NCBI GenBank assembly: GCA_963989385.1
Contig: OZ022502.1
Location: 13,441,001-13,505,000, forward strand
DNA: 64,000 nt
Direction of reading: 5' to 3'
DNA from: Ctena decussata
Taxonomy: Eukaryota > Mollusca > Bivalvia > Lucinida > Lucinidae
Shown: piece after piece, positions 42,638 through 51,632 of the stretch
How positions within the stretch are numbered: position 1 is the stretch's first letter
Layout: every line of letters begins with the position of its first letter
The notes under the pieces: generated by a model
Told to the model about the DNA's origin: nothing
The model's input: the letters and a program-made list of their open reading frames with translations, nothing else
The model's database searches: none
Program-made: the position numbers and the translations under genes

Positions 42638-44709
42638 TCAGATGCTTGAAATGTGGTATGTAACATTGCCTAGTGGTCTTCTACCAAGTTTGTTCAAATG
42701 GTGGCCCCAGGGTCCAAAATGGCCAAGGGACAGGGAGTCCCAGGTTTGAACCATAGAAATACATAGAAAAATATTCAAAAATCTTCTGCTTCAGAACGGC
42801 AAGGCTCAGATGCTTGAAATTTGGTATGTAGCATTGCCTAATAGTCCTTTACCAAATTTGTTCAAATGGTGGCCCCAGGGTCCAAAATGGCCCTGCGGCA
42901 GGGAGTCCTGAGTTTGAGCCATAGAAATACATAGGAAACTATTCAAAAATCTTCTTCTTCAGAACCACTTGTCTCAGATGCTTGAAATTTGGTATGATGC
43001 ATTGCCTGGTAGACTCCTACAAAAATGGTGGGCCTGGGATCCAAAATGGCCCTGGGGTGGGGAGTCTTGGGTTCAAAATTATCTTCTTCTTCAGAACCGC
43101 AAGGCTTAGATGCTTGAAATTTGGTATGATGCATTGCCTAGTAGTCCTTTGCCAAGTTTGTTCAAATAGTGGCCCCAGGGTCCAAAATGGCCCTTGGGCA
43201 AGTGGTCTTGGGTTCGAAACTAAAAAATACTTAACAATCTTGTTCTCCGGAACTACTTGGCTCAGATGCTTGAAATGTGGTATGTAACATTGTCTAGTGG
43301 TCCTCTACCAAGTTTGTTCAAATGATGGCCCCAGAGTCCAAAATGGCCCTGCGGCAGGGAGTCCTGAGTTTGAGCCATAGAAATACATAGGAAACTATTA
43401 GAAAATCTTCTTCTTCAGAACCACTTGTCTCAGATGCTTGAAATTTGGTATGATGCATTGCCTGGCTTGAAATTTAGCTTCTAGCATTGCCTAGTGGTCC
43501 TTTACCAAGATTATTCAAATGATGGCCCCAGGGTCCAAAATGGCCCAACCCTAGGGTGTCCAGGATTTGAACCATAGTAATACATAGAAAAAAAATCAAA
43601 AATCTTCTTCTTCAGAACCATTTGGAAATGGTTGCAAACTATCAGGTTTGTTCAAATGATGACCCTAGTTTGACCTTTGACCTTTTTGCTCAGGTGAGCG
43701 ATTCAGGGCCTCTTGGCCCTCTTGTTTCCCACTGTAATGACAGAGACAGTTTCCTCGTTTAAATGGAAAGTAGGTGATGCATTTTCAAAGTAATCATATT
43801 TAAGTGGTTCAAACATTTTATGATTAAGTAACCCATGCTTTGAAACTTAACATACAGCATTGGTTAAAACAATATTTCATTTCCACACATTTTTATAACA
43901 CCATCACCAGTAAGACAATGTGAAAATTTCTCATACATAGAGAATATCATGTTAGTGTCTTTTGATATCAAGTTTATCAGGCGAGACCAGAAACATCGTA
44001 GGAATCGCGAGGCTTGCCGAGCCAGTCCGAAGTGTTTCTGGTCGAGCCTGATAAACTTGATATCAAAAGACACTTACATGGTTTCTATTTATCATGCATC
44101 ATTAGAAGATTTTACGGCGTTAAGAGCGGCAAACAAATGATAAGCAAACGCAGTTTTGTTCGAACTTGCTGACGTCGCGAATGCATTATGACGTAAGTCC
44201 GTGACGTCAATTAACCAATCGAACGTTGATATCACGGCCAAATTCAGTATACAGCCAATCATCTTCAGAGATCGCTTCTAAAGACATGACCTGATAACAT
44301 TTGTGCAAGTGCAGTTCTACAGTGACATGATATCACATTTTGTTATCATACCCCTGTTATCAGTGGAATTTTGCAGCAGGTGCATGATAAATCATAAGAT
44401 GCAGTCTAACAATGGATGCAATAATAGATGTACCGACTAGTCAGAGTTTCAGCTTGCCAGTGTGTAGAACCCTCAGAATCCATAGATTTATATGACAAAG
44501 AAGACTGATGAGTCTGCACATCATTTAACTGAGTCATGGCTGTTTACAAATTAAGCTGGAATATACTTCTCTCACAACACATGGTACATGTATTTTTTTT
44601 TTTTTTGCAGATTTTACATCCAAGCATAGACGATTACTTTGAACACTTTGATGGTGCTCAGTATATACCAAGACCATGGTTAAAAGCCTTGTATCCACAT
44701 GACAGTTGA
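29199..44709 (+). CDS. YccV/HspQ-like domain protein with N-terminal hydrophobic anchor (6 exons, complete)
   Basis: Exons 29199-29320, 30079-30272, 31889-32007, 38417-38461, 41800-41910 and 44611-44709 join with AG/GT borders and matching phases (2,1,0,0,0) into 690 bases, 229 residues. The start has A at -3 and an in-frame TGA at 29160. Residues about 9-27 (IQLGLLLLVVPAQYLIAQW) form one hydrophobic segment, a signal anchor or cleavable signal. Residues 42-105 are Trp-rich (YLSWKSWRKWCVQII) and unassigned. Residues about 118-197 (VKYRVGQVVKHKRWGYRGII, YAILVDTR, ITYVPQDNLDI) match the YccV/HspQ fold, named for hemimethylated DNA binding in bacteria and present at the C-terminus of FBXO21. The tail HPSIDDYFEHFDGAQYIPRPW also matches the FBXO21 C-terminus. 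No F-box is seen. The molecular role is unknown; the anchor argues against nuclear DNA binding. Confidence 0.88.
29715..30065. repeat. Two palindromic elements in intron 1
   Basis: 29715-29855 has inverted ends CATGTCAGTGTCTTTTAATA and GATATCAGAAGACACTAACATG, the family seen again at 43948. 29863-30065 is the best CAGATAAG-type palindrome in the window: CTGAACCGTCTCAACGAGACGGTTCAG inside GTTGTGACCCCTCAT/ATGAGGGGTCACAAC. The second ends about 14 bases before the exon 2 acceptor. Confidence 0.8.
30079..30272 (+). CDS. YccV-like gene, exon 2
   Basis: Acceptor CTATTTACAG, donor GCTG|GTAGGT. A donor four bases later (GTAAAC) would break the frame, which decides the choice. It encodes residues 41-105: HFKDQYLSWKSWRKWCVQII, then SPAIEVISYKDPQGFFA. 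Trp and basic residues dominate the first half; no domain is recognised. Confidence 0.87.
30458..30585. repeat. Short near-perfect GAGCC..GGCTC palindrome
   Basis: TTGAGCCGTGACACGAGAAA and its mirror TCTCGTGTCACGGCTCAA, with the centre CTCAGATCAGCCCAGGCTGATCTGAG. It is the minimal form of the family found at 33641, 49849, 51165, 53741 and 60164, lacking the middle part. The rest of intron 2 (30590-31888) shows no feature. Confidence 0.8.
31889..32007 (+). CDS. YccV-like gene, exon 3 (start of YccV domain)
   Basis: Acceptor TTACTTTTCAG, donor AAG|GTATGT. A Pro-rich linker (TEPRDPRPPS) leads into VKYRVGQVVKHKRWGYRGII and IGWDEVAK, the first strands of the YccV/HspQ barrel with the conserved VGQ..H..WGYRG pattern. 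Confidence 0.92.
32143..33055 (+). mobile_element. Tandem-repeat element (TATGCCCC head), about 170-bp monomers, in intron 3
   Basis: The head TATGCCCCTGCATCATATGATGCCGGGGGCATA is a hairpin (words of 20 bases: TATGCCCCTGCATCATATGA). It is followed by a TACG/TCCG microsatellite (32200-32250) and about four monomers of 168-172 bases (GGCTGATTTTGCAAGGTTAA; AAGGTCATGATGACCCATAT). The tail contains GGCGGGGACATCCGTGTTCT and TGTGGACACATTTCTAG. It interrupts the dispersed repeat of 4975 precisely, which fixes its borders. Confidence 0.75.
33295..33880. repeat. TTGTTCAA repeat and GAGCC..GGCTC palindrome
   Basis: 33295-33515 is a copy of the repeat at 4975 (CCAGTTGTTCAAGACTAATG, GACTTTGTTAAGCTAAAGAT). 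33641-33879 is a long-form GAGCC palindrome: TGAGCCGCGACATGAGAAAA .. GTCGCGGCTCA, with an inner palindrome around GGGTAGCTAAGGGTCTGAGC. Confidence 0.7.
33985..34195 (+). mobile_element. Second SINE-like family, copy 2
   Basis: It matches 12235-12470 (GGTGCTTGGTAACTTTCAGT, TGTTTGGATATTTTTTCTCT, ATAGACTGAAACACTGTC) and ends AACCCAAAACAGCCAACC. The box-B part is missing, so it is 5'-truncated. Confidence 0.55.
34540..34882. repeat. GGTGAATGGGTACAC family element, copy 3
   Basis: The inverted ends TTAAGGTGTATGGGTACACT (34655) and GTGTGCCCATTCACCTTA (to 34875) frame the usual interior (GGAAACAATGTTGTGACTTC, CTCTCAAAGG, TTCTTTCCTTTAAAAG). A separate half-end, GTGTATCCATTCACCTTAAT, lies at 34534. 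Confidence 0.65.
35604..36180. repeat. Degenerate GAGCC palindrome and CAGATAAG palindrome
   Basis: 35604-35836 is a decayed GAGCC element. 35981-36180 is a CAGATAAG element (TGCTCCAGATAAGAACAGGT .. CATCTTATCTGGAGCTCT, core GAACCGTCTCATCGAGATGGTTC). Confidence 0.7.
36690..37564. repeat. TTGTTCAA-type repeat and TTAACCCATT MITE
   Basis: 36690-36900 is a decayed copy of the 4975 repeat. 37340-37564 has the ends TTAACCCATTCCATTC and GAATGCAATGGGTTAA and the inner hairpin GGCCCCACAAACGTGGGGCC. The interior GCAAACAGTTGGATCCAGAT links it to the elements at 1460 and 5937. 37565-38416 holds only a fragment related to the frame at 23337 (38325-38392). Confidence 0.65.
38417..38461 (+). CDS. YccV-like gene, exon 4 (15-codon microexon-like)
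   Basis: Acceptor TTCTTTTACAG, donor CCT|GTAAGT. It encodes APESWLKSMHPEDKP, the loop between strands. Exactly 45 bases in phase 0, so skipping it would keep the frame. It lies between two introns that each carry a tandem-repeat element. Confidence 0.85.
38500..40685 (+). mobile_element. Tandem-repeat element (TATGCCCCC head), about 155-160-bp monomers, in intron 4
   Basis: The head hairpin TATGCCCCCAATTTCGGAGA..ATTGTGGGGGCATA is followed by a GTCTGTCC microsatellite (38549-38590). About a dozen monomers carry GAGTTATGCCCCTTTTTCGA, TGGAACCTTGTGAACAAAAT and AAGAACCCCTGATGCTAGGA. It ends near GGTACAAAGGTACAAGC. The layout (head hairpin, microsatellite, monomer array) is the same as at 32143, with an unrelated monomer. 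It begins about 40 bases after exon 4. Confidence 0.8.
41238..41765. repeat. GGTGAATGG element remnant and GGTGACC-type repeat
   Basis: 41238-41375 is a GGTGAATG family remnant. 41410-41765 has recurring GAGGTGACCACTGGC / GAGGTGACCATTGGC / GAGGTGACCGTTAGG words, ending GAGAGGTTGGACTGTA just before exon 5. It is probably one end of another DNA element. No gene is seen between 40690 and 41238. Confidence 0.5.
41800..41910 (+). CDS. YccV-like gene, exon 5
   Basis: Acceptor GGTATATTTCAG, donor CAG|GTAAGC. The 37 codons include PNYAILVDTRDRLSPQITYV and PQDNLDII, the second half of the YccV fold (compare the PFYNVLVEDG..RYAAQENL pattern in FBXO21). Confidence 0.92.
42375..43725 (+). mobile_element. 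Helentron-like tandem-repeat element, family A (about 157-bp monomers), in intron 5
   Basis: The head is CTCACCTGAGCCAAAGGCTC AGGGTGAGCT (a hairpin), then TCGTCCGTCGTC microsatellite. About eight monomers of about 157 bases follow (TTCTTCTTCAGAACCACTTG; GATGCTTGAAATTTGGTATG; GGCCCCAGGGTCCAAAATGG). The tail is CTCAGGTGAGCGATTCAGGG CCTCTTGGCCCTCTTGT. An inverted copy of the same family lies at 60774-62573. Long chance frames inside are repeat shadows. Confidence 0.82.
43948..44345. repeat. Palindromic element with GACGT-rich tail
   Basis: 43948-44080 is a hairpin, CATGTTAGTGTCTTTTGATA to TATCAAAAGACACTTACATG, with the core GAGGCTTGCCGAGC. It is followed by a tail with CTGACGTCGCGAA and GTGACGTCAATTAACCAATC. 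The layout (hairpin with GAGGCTTGCCGAGC, then a GACGT-rich tail) equals the elements at 8067 and 12600 although the stems differ. Confidence 0.7.
44611..44709 (+). CDS. YccV-like gene, exon 6 and stop
   Basis: Acceptor with a long T-run, TTTTTTTGCAG. It encodes ILHPSIDDYFEHFDGAQYIP, then RPWLKALYPHDS and TGA. The HP..YF..F.G..YIP pattern is shared with the FBXO21 C-terminal end. A first AATAAA follows at about 45323, 0.6 kb after the stop, and could end the transcript. Confidence 0.9.
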   Translation: MLHPSIDDYFEHFDGAQYIPRPWLKALYPHDS

Positions 44710-46090
44710 TCCATCACAGTGCCTTACATCATGAAGACGAGAACCAGATAAAATGGCCATAGGACATGTTATAGCTCTCGGGATACCATTCCAAGGGAGA
44801 GCACTGTGATTCAGGAGTACCAGTATTTGTTTCCCTTTCCAAAGGGGTACTACTCATAAAGGAAATTCTTTATGAATAGTCCCTATTTGAGAAGTGACTT
44901 ACCTCCAAGGGAAGCAAGTACCGTTTATGTTAGAATTGTCTCCCTTGAAATAATGGCTATCAAACTGTGGTAGTGTAGCGATACACTTAAAGCCAGCAAA
45001 GATTCGGATCAGCCTTTATGTGCTTGCATCCTGATCAGTCTATGCAGATCAGGATATATACTACTTGGCTCCATTGTTCAGAACTAATGCCTTAGTTAGT
45101 TATCGAGACGTTACATTATAGGGATCAAACATGGAATTTCCATGCATTAACGTTTGCAAGATTCCTCGGGAGATGTTGTAAACCTCGGCCATAGGCTTCG
45201 GTTTTCATCATCTCCCTCGGCCTCAGTTTTCAACATCTCCCTCGGGACCTTGCAAATGTTAATGCATTGGAAAAAAATGTTTGATTACTATCATTGCATA
45301 AGTTCAGCTACAATGCTACAAAAATAAAGAAAATGATGGTGCACTATTTTTCGGCCTCATCCCTATTACCTTGCTGATTCCTACACGCACTATCTCAATA
45401 ATCAAGCTAGAATAAGCCCAGAAAAGTTGTTTGTCTTCTATGGCTATATCGGTATAGCAAAAATCCAGTACTGTATTGGATTGCGAATTTCAGCTTAAAG
45501 ATGTAATTCTTGTTTATTGGATGCAATTTCATCAAAGGAAATATCCCATGTCACTTAGGTAACAACATAACAGGGTCGTAAAACCACTATGGAGTGGTAT
45601 CTTTTTTTGGCTTAATTTACATATCCCTTTAAGTCACGTATAGCAGCATAGGGTAAATTCTATGGCAGTGAAAGTGTGAGGCTAACAGAGTTTTGAACAA
45701 CCCAGCCTTGATAAGGTTTCAGACAACCAACCCAGTCCCAAAGGTTTTTGTGCTCAGCTCAGCTGAGCATGAAATTTTACCTGCTAATAAAATAGCAGAT
45801 TACTGATAAGTACAGTTGTTTTCTTGCTCAGTGCTGAGTATGAAATTTTCTCTGCTGATAAATAAGAAAATGCCAACATTAGTTGGCCTTTTCATATCTA
45901 TCAGCAGAGAACATTTTCATATTTATCAGCAGAGAAACTTTCATGCTCAGCTGAGTTGAGCACGAAAAAAGTTTTATAACCTTGTGGCCAGGTGATGTGA
46001 TGGATGTAATGGTAAATAGTTCAGACCATGATCAAACTGCTGGTTTGGAGCATTCTGGTCTCTGTAATTTGCTCATAAATGTATGTCCAA
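44710..46090. other. 3' flank of the YccV-like gene with hairpin elements
   Basis: Contains a TTGTTCAGAACTAATG repeat start (45067), interrupted by a fold-back element at 45122-45288 (ATGCATTAACGTTTGCAAG / CTTGCAAATGTTAATGCAT, CTCGG-rich core). A second fold-back lies at 45727-45970 (GTGCTCAGCTCAGCTGAGCA and its mirror, with CAGCAGAGAA repeats inside). AATAAA words at 45323 and 45785 are candidate polyadenylation signals. Confidence 0.5.
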
Positions 46091-46094
46091 TTTT

Positions 46095-48471
46095 TAGCTC
46101 ACCTGAGCCAGCGGCTCCGGGGGAGCTTATAGGATGGTAAGGCTCCGTCGTCCGTCGTCCGTCCGTCGTCCGTACGTCAACAATTTCAAACGACTTCTCC
46201 TCTGAAACCGCTGGGCCAATAGTAACCAAATTTCATATGTAGCCTCCTGGGACCTTAGGAACGAAAAGTTGTTCAAACGGTCCGGGTCACATGACCAACA
46301 TGGCCGCCACGCCCATATATGGTAAAAAGCTTTAAAAATCTTCTTCTCTAGAACCAATAGGCCGATGGCCTTGAAACTTAGTATGTAGCATCTGGTATGG
46401 GAGTACTACCAAGATTGTTCAAAATATGAATTTGGGTTGACCTTGACCTTTTTTACGGCAAGGTCAAATTTGCGTTCTGGTGCTTTAATATGGGAAAATG
46501 CTAGAACATAAGATATCTTGGAAACTGTTGAAGACTTTGGGCTTAAAATTGGTATCTACATTCAGCTTAATGAGTAAATTAAGATTTATGAGTACAAGAG
46601 GTCAAGGTCATTCTTTGACCTTTGACCCAGAACTCTCATATTTTGACAATTTCTGACAATCTCCTGAAAAGCCACTGGGCCAATTGAAACCAAATTTCAT
46701 ATAGAGCCTCCAGGGGCTGAGGGAACAAAAATTTATTCATACGGTCCAGGTCACATGACTGACATGGCCGCCACGCCCATATATGGTAAAAACCTAAAAA
46801 AATCTTCTGCTCTAGAACCGATAGGTCGATGGCCTTGAAACTTAGTATGTAGCATTGGGTGCACAAGTACTATCAAGATTGTTCAAATGATGACCTTGGG
46901 CTGACCTTGATCTTTTCTACGGTAAGGTCAAGTTTGCTTCCTTGTGCTTTTATATGGCAAAAATGCTAAAACATCAGATATCTTGGAAACTGTTGAAGAC
47001 TTTGGGCTTAAAATTGGTATCTACAGTCATCTTAATGAGTACATGAAGCTTTATGAGTACAAGAGGTCAAGGTCATTCTTTGACCTTTGACCCAGAACTC
47101 TCATATTTTGACAATTTCAAACAATCTCCTCAAAAGCCATCAGGCCAATTGTCCTTAAATTTTATGTAGATCCTTTCAGGGGTTGAGGGAACAAAATTTA
47201 TTCATACGGTCCAGGTCACATGACCAACATGGCCACCACGCCCATATATGGTAAAAACCTTAAAAATCTTCTGCTCCAGAACCGATAGACCGATGGCCTT
47301 GAAACTTGGTATGTAGCATCAGATACTTGAGTACTATCAAGATTATTCAAATTATGACCTTGGGTGACCTTGACCTTTATAACGGCTAGGTCAAATATGG
47401 GAAAATGCTAGAACATAAGATTTCATGGGAAGTTTTGGAGATTAAAGCCCAAAAATTGGTATATACAGTCATCTGAAAGAGAACATGAAGATTTGTGAGT
47501 ACAAGAGGTCAAGGTCATTCTTTGACCTTTGACCCAGAACTCTCATATTTTGACAATTTCAAACAATCTCCTCAAAAACCACTGGGCCAATTGTAACCAA
47601 ATTTCATATAAAGCCTGCAGGGGTTAAGGGAATGAAAGTTTGTTCAAAGGTCCAGATCACATGACCAACATGGCTGCCATGCCCATATATGGTAAAAACC
47701 TATAAAAATCTTCTTCTCCAGAACCAATCAACCGATGGCCTTGAAACTTGGTATGTAGCATTGGGTACAGCAGTAATGTCAAGATTTTTCAGAACGATGT
47801 CCTTGTGTTGACCTTGACCATTTTGCGGCGAGGTCAAATATGGAAAAATGCTAGAACATAAGATTTCATGGGAAGTTTTGAAGATGTTGGCCTATAAATT
47901 GGTATATACCATCGTCTTAATGAGGTCATGAAGAATTAGGAGTACAAGAGGTCAAGGTCATTCTTTGACCTTTGATCAAGATCTCTCAATTTTGACATTT
48001 TCAGACATTTCCTCAAAAGCCAAAGGGCCAATTGTAAACACATTTCATATAGAGCCTACAAGGGTTGATTGAACAAAAAATGGTCCAGGTCACATCCATA
48101 CCCATTTATGGTATAAACCTTTGATATGTTTCTTCTCCAGAACTAATAGACTTACGGCCTTGAAACTTGGTAAGTAGCATAGAATATATTAGAGTACTAC
48201 CAAGACTGTTCAAATGATGACCTTGGGTTTACCTTGACTTTTTATGGGAAAAAGCCAGAACATAAGGCTTCATGGAAAGTTTAGAAGATTTTGGCCTAAA
48301 AATGGTATATATGGTTGTCTTAATGAGTACATGAAGATTTATGAGTACAAGAGGTCATGGTCATTCTTTGACTTTTGACCCAAGACTCATATTTTGACAA
48401 TTTCAGACGTAAGAAAAACCCACTTTGCCAATTGTTCAGGTGAGCGATTCAGGGCCTCATGGCCCTCTTGT
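46095..48471 (+). mobile_element. Helentron-like tandem-repeat element, family B (about 400-465-bp monomers)
   Basis: The head TAGCTCACCTGAGCCAGCGG CTCCGGGGGAGCTTATAGG is followed by GTCGTCCGTCGTCCGTCC. About five diverged monomers carry CCAATTGTAACCAAATTTCATA, ACATGGCCGCCACGCCCATA, and GAGGTCAAGGTCATTCTTTG followed by ACCTTTGACC. The tail is TTCAGGTGAGCGATTCAGGG CCTCATGGCCCTCTTGT, identical in plan to family A. No ORF of meaning. Confidence 0.82.
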
Positions 48472-48474
48472 ATT

Positions 48475-49060
48475 GGGTCATTATGGTAGACTTCCTGGCA
48501 GACAACACAGGATCTGATTAGGCTGCAATGTTTCAAAGATTGATCTGATAACTTTTTCGTTGGTTCTGTCATTAGCTCTCTGTGGCTGTGCCATTGTGAG
48601 CATTTTATTTGAGTTATGGTGAAGGATCATCATGTATGAACACAAAAGTTGTGATTCTTGGAGTGACTGCTGACTGGCTCAGCAGTAAGGGTCATTCAGA
48701 ATGTAATTGGACTCAGCCATTTTTCAACTTATACTGCTTGTTTCATTGCATTAAGGCTACAGGATCATTGTGCATGCAGAAGGGTTGTAATTCATTATGT
48801 TCATAGTGTGAATGCAGAATGGCTCATGAATGAGCCTTCATCAAGTAGATGAATGCAACCATTTGTCAACATTTTACTTTATGTTCATGCTGTGACTTGT
48901 ATTGCTCAGTCATAAAGGTCTGTCATAAGATAATTGCCTGCAGCTATTTGTTAACATTGCACTGATCTTTTGTGACATGAATATTGAATGGCTCGGCAAT
49001 GAGGGTCATTGAGTGAATGTATTTAGTGGTCAAAAACATTTTACTGTGTTTTTAGCTTAC
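48475..49060. repeat. Degenerate repeats around GGCTCAGCAATGAGGGTCATT
   Basis: Words such as TGACTGGCTCAGCAGTAAGG, GGCTCATGAATGAGCC and TGGCTCGGCAATGAGGGTCA recur with CAACATTTTACTTTATG-like sequence about every 120 bases. Looks like an old tandem array; no gene. Confidence 0.4.
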
Positions 49061-49194
49061 ATGAGCTCAAAGAACTATTATGATTGGTCACCATCCATCA
49101 TCTGTCTGGTGTCTATACTTTACCATGTGAACATTATAGAGATTACATTTACTCTTATATTCAGGTGAAGGATTAACATGGACTAACATATGGG

Positions 49195-49400
49195 ACAGTA
49201 TGACACATACCCTAATATGCTTAAGTGTTGGGACACCTAAAACCATTTATTTTCCATTTGTCCCAAATGGAAATAAATGTTTTAGGTGTCCCAATACTTA
49301 AGTACTGAATGGAAAATTAATGGTTTTAGGTGTCCCAATACTTAAGTACGGAATGGCAAATTAAGGGTTTTAGGTGTCCCAATACCTAAGCACCTTAGGG
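49195..49400. repeat. TTTTAGGTGTCCCAATACTTAAG array with an inverted first unit
   Basis: CTTAAGTGTTGGGACACCTA (inverted) is followed by three direct copies of TTTTAGGTGTCCCAATACTT, spaced about 55 bases. An AAATGG/CCATTT hairpin lies at the turn. Probably a short DNA element whose right end was amplified. Confidence 0.7.
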
Positions 49401-49848
49401 TACATCATAAGAACCTGTGCATAATTATGATCTTCATGGTGATAGATTTTATCATTTGTTCTCATTGCATGACATATTATCATAAGAATTTGTTGAGTAG
49501 CAAAGAAAATGTTGTTTGTTATACTTAAAGAATGCATTTATGATGGGTTATCTTAAGTTTGCAAGATGGCTGCATGAGTGATGCCGAACATTGATTCCAG
49601 GGGATAGATTTTTCTATGGGCACTTCACTCCCATGAAAGGTACTTTTTTGCATACTTTTTTGATATTGAATGTTTGATTTTAATAGCAAAACTTGTTAAT
49701 ATGCATGATTTTTGTGTTAGAGAGGCTTTTATTTCATTTTAAAGGCACTAACATTTCTAACAATTGATGTTAGGCTTTTCAGAGTCTCCACTATTTCCAG
49801 TGCCCTAAAAGTCTGTTCCTTCGGAAACCACACGTGTACATAACAAAA

Positions 49849-50345
49849 TGAACCACAACAGGACAAAACAAAGAAATTGGCAGGTGCACCCAGCAAAGAC
49901 TCAGATCAGGCTGGCCCTATGCCCAGTCTGATTAGAGTCTTCTCCATGCTCTTATAGCATAGCTAAGGGTCTAAACTACCTCCATGCTGACAGTGAAGAC
50001 TCTGATTAGACTGGGCATATGTCCAGGCTGATCTGAGTCTTCGACGGTTACTCATGCCACATTGTTAGTTTTGGCCTGTCACGGCATAAGTATATTTAAA
50101 AACATTTGTATGGATCATAATACTTTACTATATACCTGCTGTATTTATCAAACTACATGTCTTTCATTCTGTGTTGTTCTCAAGACTTTAGAGTCGAGTC
50201 GGGTAACTTCGGACAGCAGGTAAATTGGGACATACCATTGCAAACAGTGAAAATCCAGATGAGACGGCTCATAATGAGCCGTCTCATCAGGATTATCACT
50301 GTTTGCCAAGTTAATTTTGTTTAGTTTCCAAACAACTGACATATA
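49849..50345. repeat. GAGCC-type palindrome and GAGACGGCTCATAATGAGCC hairpin
   Basis: 49849-50087 is a long-form, somewhat decayed GAGCC element (GCAAAGACTCAGATCAGGCT .. AGGCTGATCTGAGTCTTCGA). 50236-50325 is a hairpin, GCAAACAGTGAAAATCCAGA .. ATCACTGTTTGC with the core GAGACGGCTCATAATGAGCC, the inner motif of the 1460/5937 MITE family. Confidence 0.7.
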
Positions 50346-50679
50346 AAGGAAACAATGTCACTGTCCGAATTCACCCACTGTCCAAATATACCCGACTTTC
50401 CTGTACAAGTACTGTAACTCAACCTTATTTTGCATTATTTCCCCAAATGGCAATGTCACTTAAATTCAGCAAATTTAGGAGTACTTCTTGATTTGAGATG
50501 TTTGCCTGGACAAATTTTCATAACTGTGTGCATCTTTCAAAGCTGATTCTTTTGCATAAGTTTACCATAATAACCCTAAAATTTCGGACACCCAAGAGTT
50601 GGACAATTATTGTTTGAAAATTCTTAGAAAGTGGATTTTACACGTTTATGCATCCAAATGATGCTTAGTGAACGGCAGA

Positions 50680-50760
50680 TGTTGTAGACCCTGATCAAAC
50701 TGCTCCTTCAGGAGCAGTTTGATCTGGGTCTACATTGTTTGTTCAGACCTGTCTGTCCAA
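50680..50760. repeat. GATCAAACTGCTCC hairpin
   Basis: TGTAGACCCTGATCAAACTG and CTCCTTCAGGAG mirror CAGTTTGATCTGGGTCTACA. A minimal palindromic element; fragments of the same motif lie at 40997-41065 and 52742-52800. Confidence 0.65.
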
Positions 50761-50867
50761 ATGTTCAGGGTCATTATGGTAGGCCCCACAAATCCTGTAC
50801 AGCAATGTGTTAGCATGTTATGGCACTTAAGAGCGTTATAAATCTGAATAACTTCACACTGCATCAT

Positions 50868-50969
50868 CGGCTTGGACAGACACACGGCGCCAAGTGTGTG
50901 CAACTATGGTTATGTACCGTTGAGCCACTTGGGTAACGTCGATACGAGAATTGAACAGAACAGAACAGA
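50868..50969 (+). mobile_element. Very short retroposon with target duplication
   Basis: About 102 bases flanked by ACTGCATCAT (50858-50867 and 50970-50979). The right end is GGGTAACGTCGATACGAGAA TTGAA followed by a CAGAA tail repeated four times. The same 3' end, GGGCAACGTAGATATGAGAA TTGAA, occurs in the minus-strand insertion at 59515. The simple-repeat tail plus target duplication indicates insertion by a LINE machinery of a severely 5'-truncated element or a small SINE. Confidence 0.7.
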
Positions 50970-51164
50970 ACTGCATCATGGGAAGTCAAGCTATAACCTT
51001 GTGGGCTATAGCTTTGACACTATCCTTATCAGCTAATATTCTCTGCTGCCCAGTGGAATAATTCAAAGTTGATGCAAAATGATTTTCATTCCCTGTCTCT
51101 TTGTCAAAGATGAATCCAGATAGCAGAAATGGATGGCAACACCTTTGGTTTTAATACTCATATT

Positions 51165-51632
51165 AGCCATGACATGACAAAACCAACAGAGTGCCATGTG
51201 CACCCAACGAAAGCTCAAATCAGCCTGGGCATCTGCTGTGTCTAATTAGCGTCTTCGCTGTCGGCACATAGGTAGCTTAGACCCTTAGCTACCTATTAAG
51301 TGCACAGCAAAGACTCTGATCAGACTGGGCAAATGCCTAGGCTGATCTGAGTCTTCCCTGGGTGCACATGACACTTAGTTGGTTTTGTCATGTCGCGGCT
51401 CATATCATGAGTTTGAACACTCTAGGTTTATTTCTGTTGTGCATAATATGCCAAAATGATTTAGCTAAGAGATGCTTTTTCACTCCTCTAGAAAGACCAT
51501 AAATATCTACTTTGGCGTTGACTCATTCTGCTATAAGGTAGGGGTTTCCCTTCCAAACAGTCCAAAAATTCTAGATCATTTTTATATCATTGATACAGAT
51601 TTTTGGGTTGTTTTGGAAGAGAAAAAAAATCC
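51165..51632. repeat. GAGCC palindrome, long form, and AGATC hairpin
   Basis: 51165-51402: AGCCATGACATGACAAAACC .. GGTTTTGTCATGTCGCGGCT, with the middle part around GCTAGCTACC-type palindromic words. 51545-51632: a TTCCAAACAGTCCAAAAATT hairpin related to those at 5205 and 53033. The rest to 52210 holds nothing recognised. Confidence 0.7.

Noticed and set aside
42301..43287. Plus-strand frames in the 42-43 kb array
   Set aside because: Same repeat shadow as above, in the opposite orientation.
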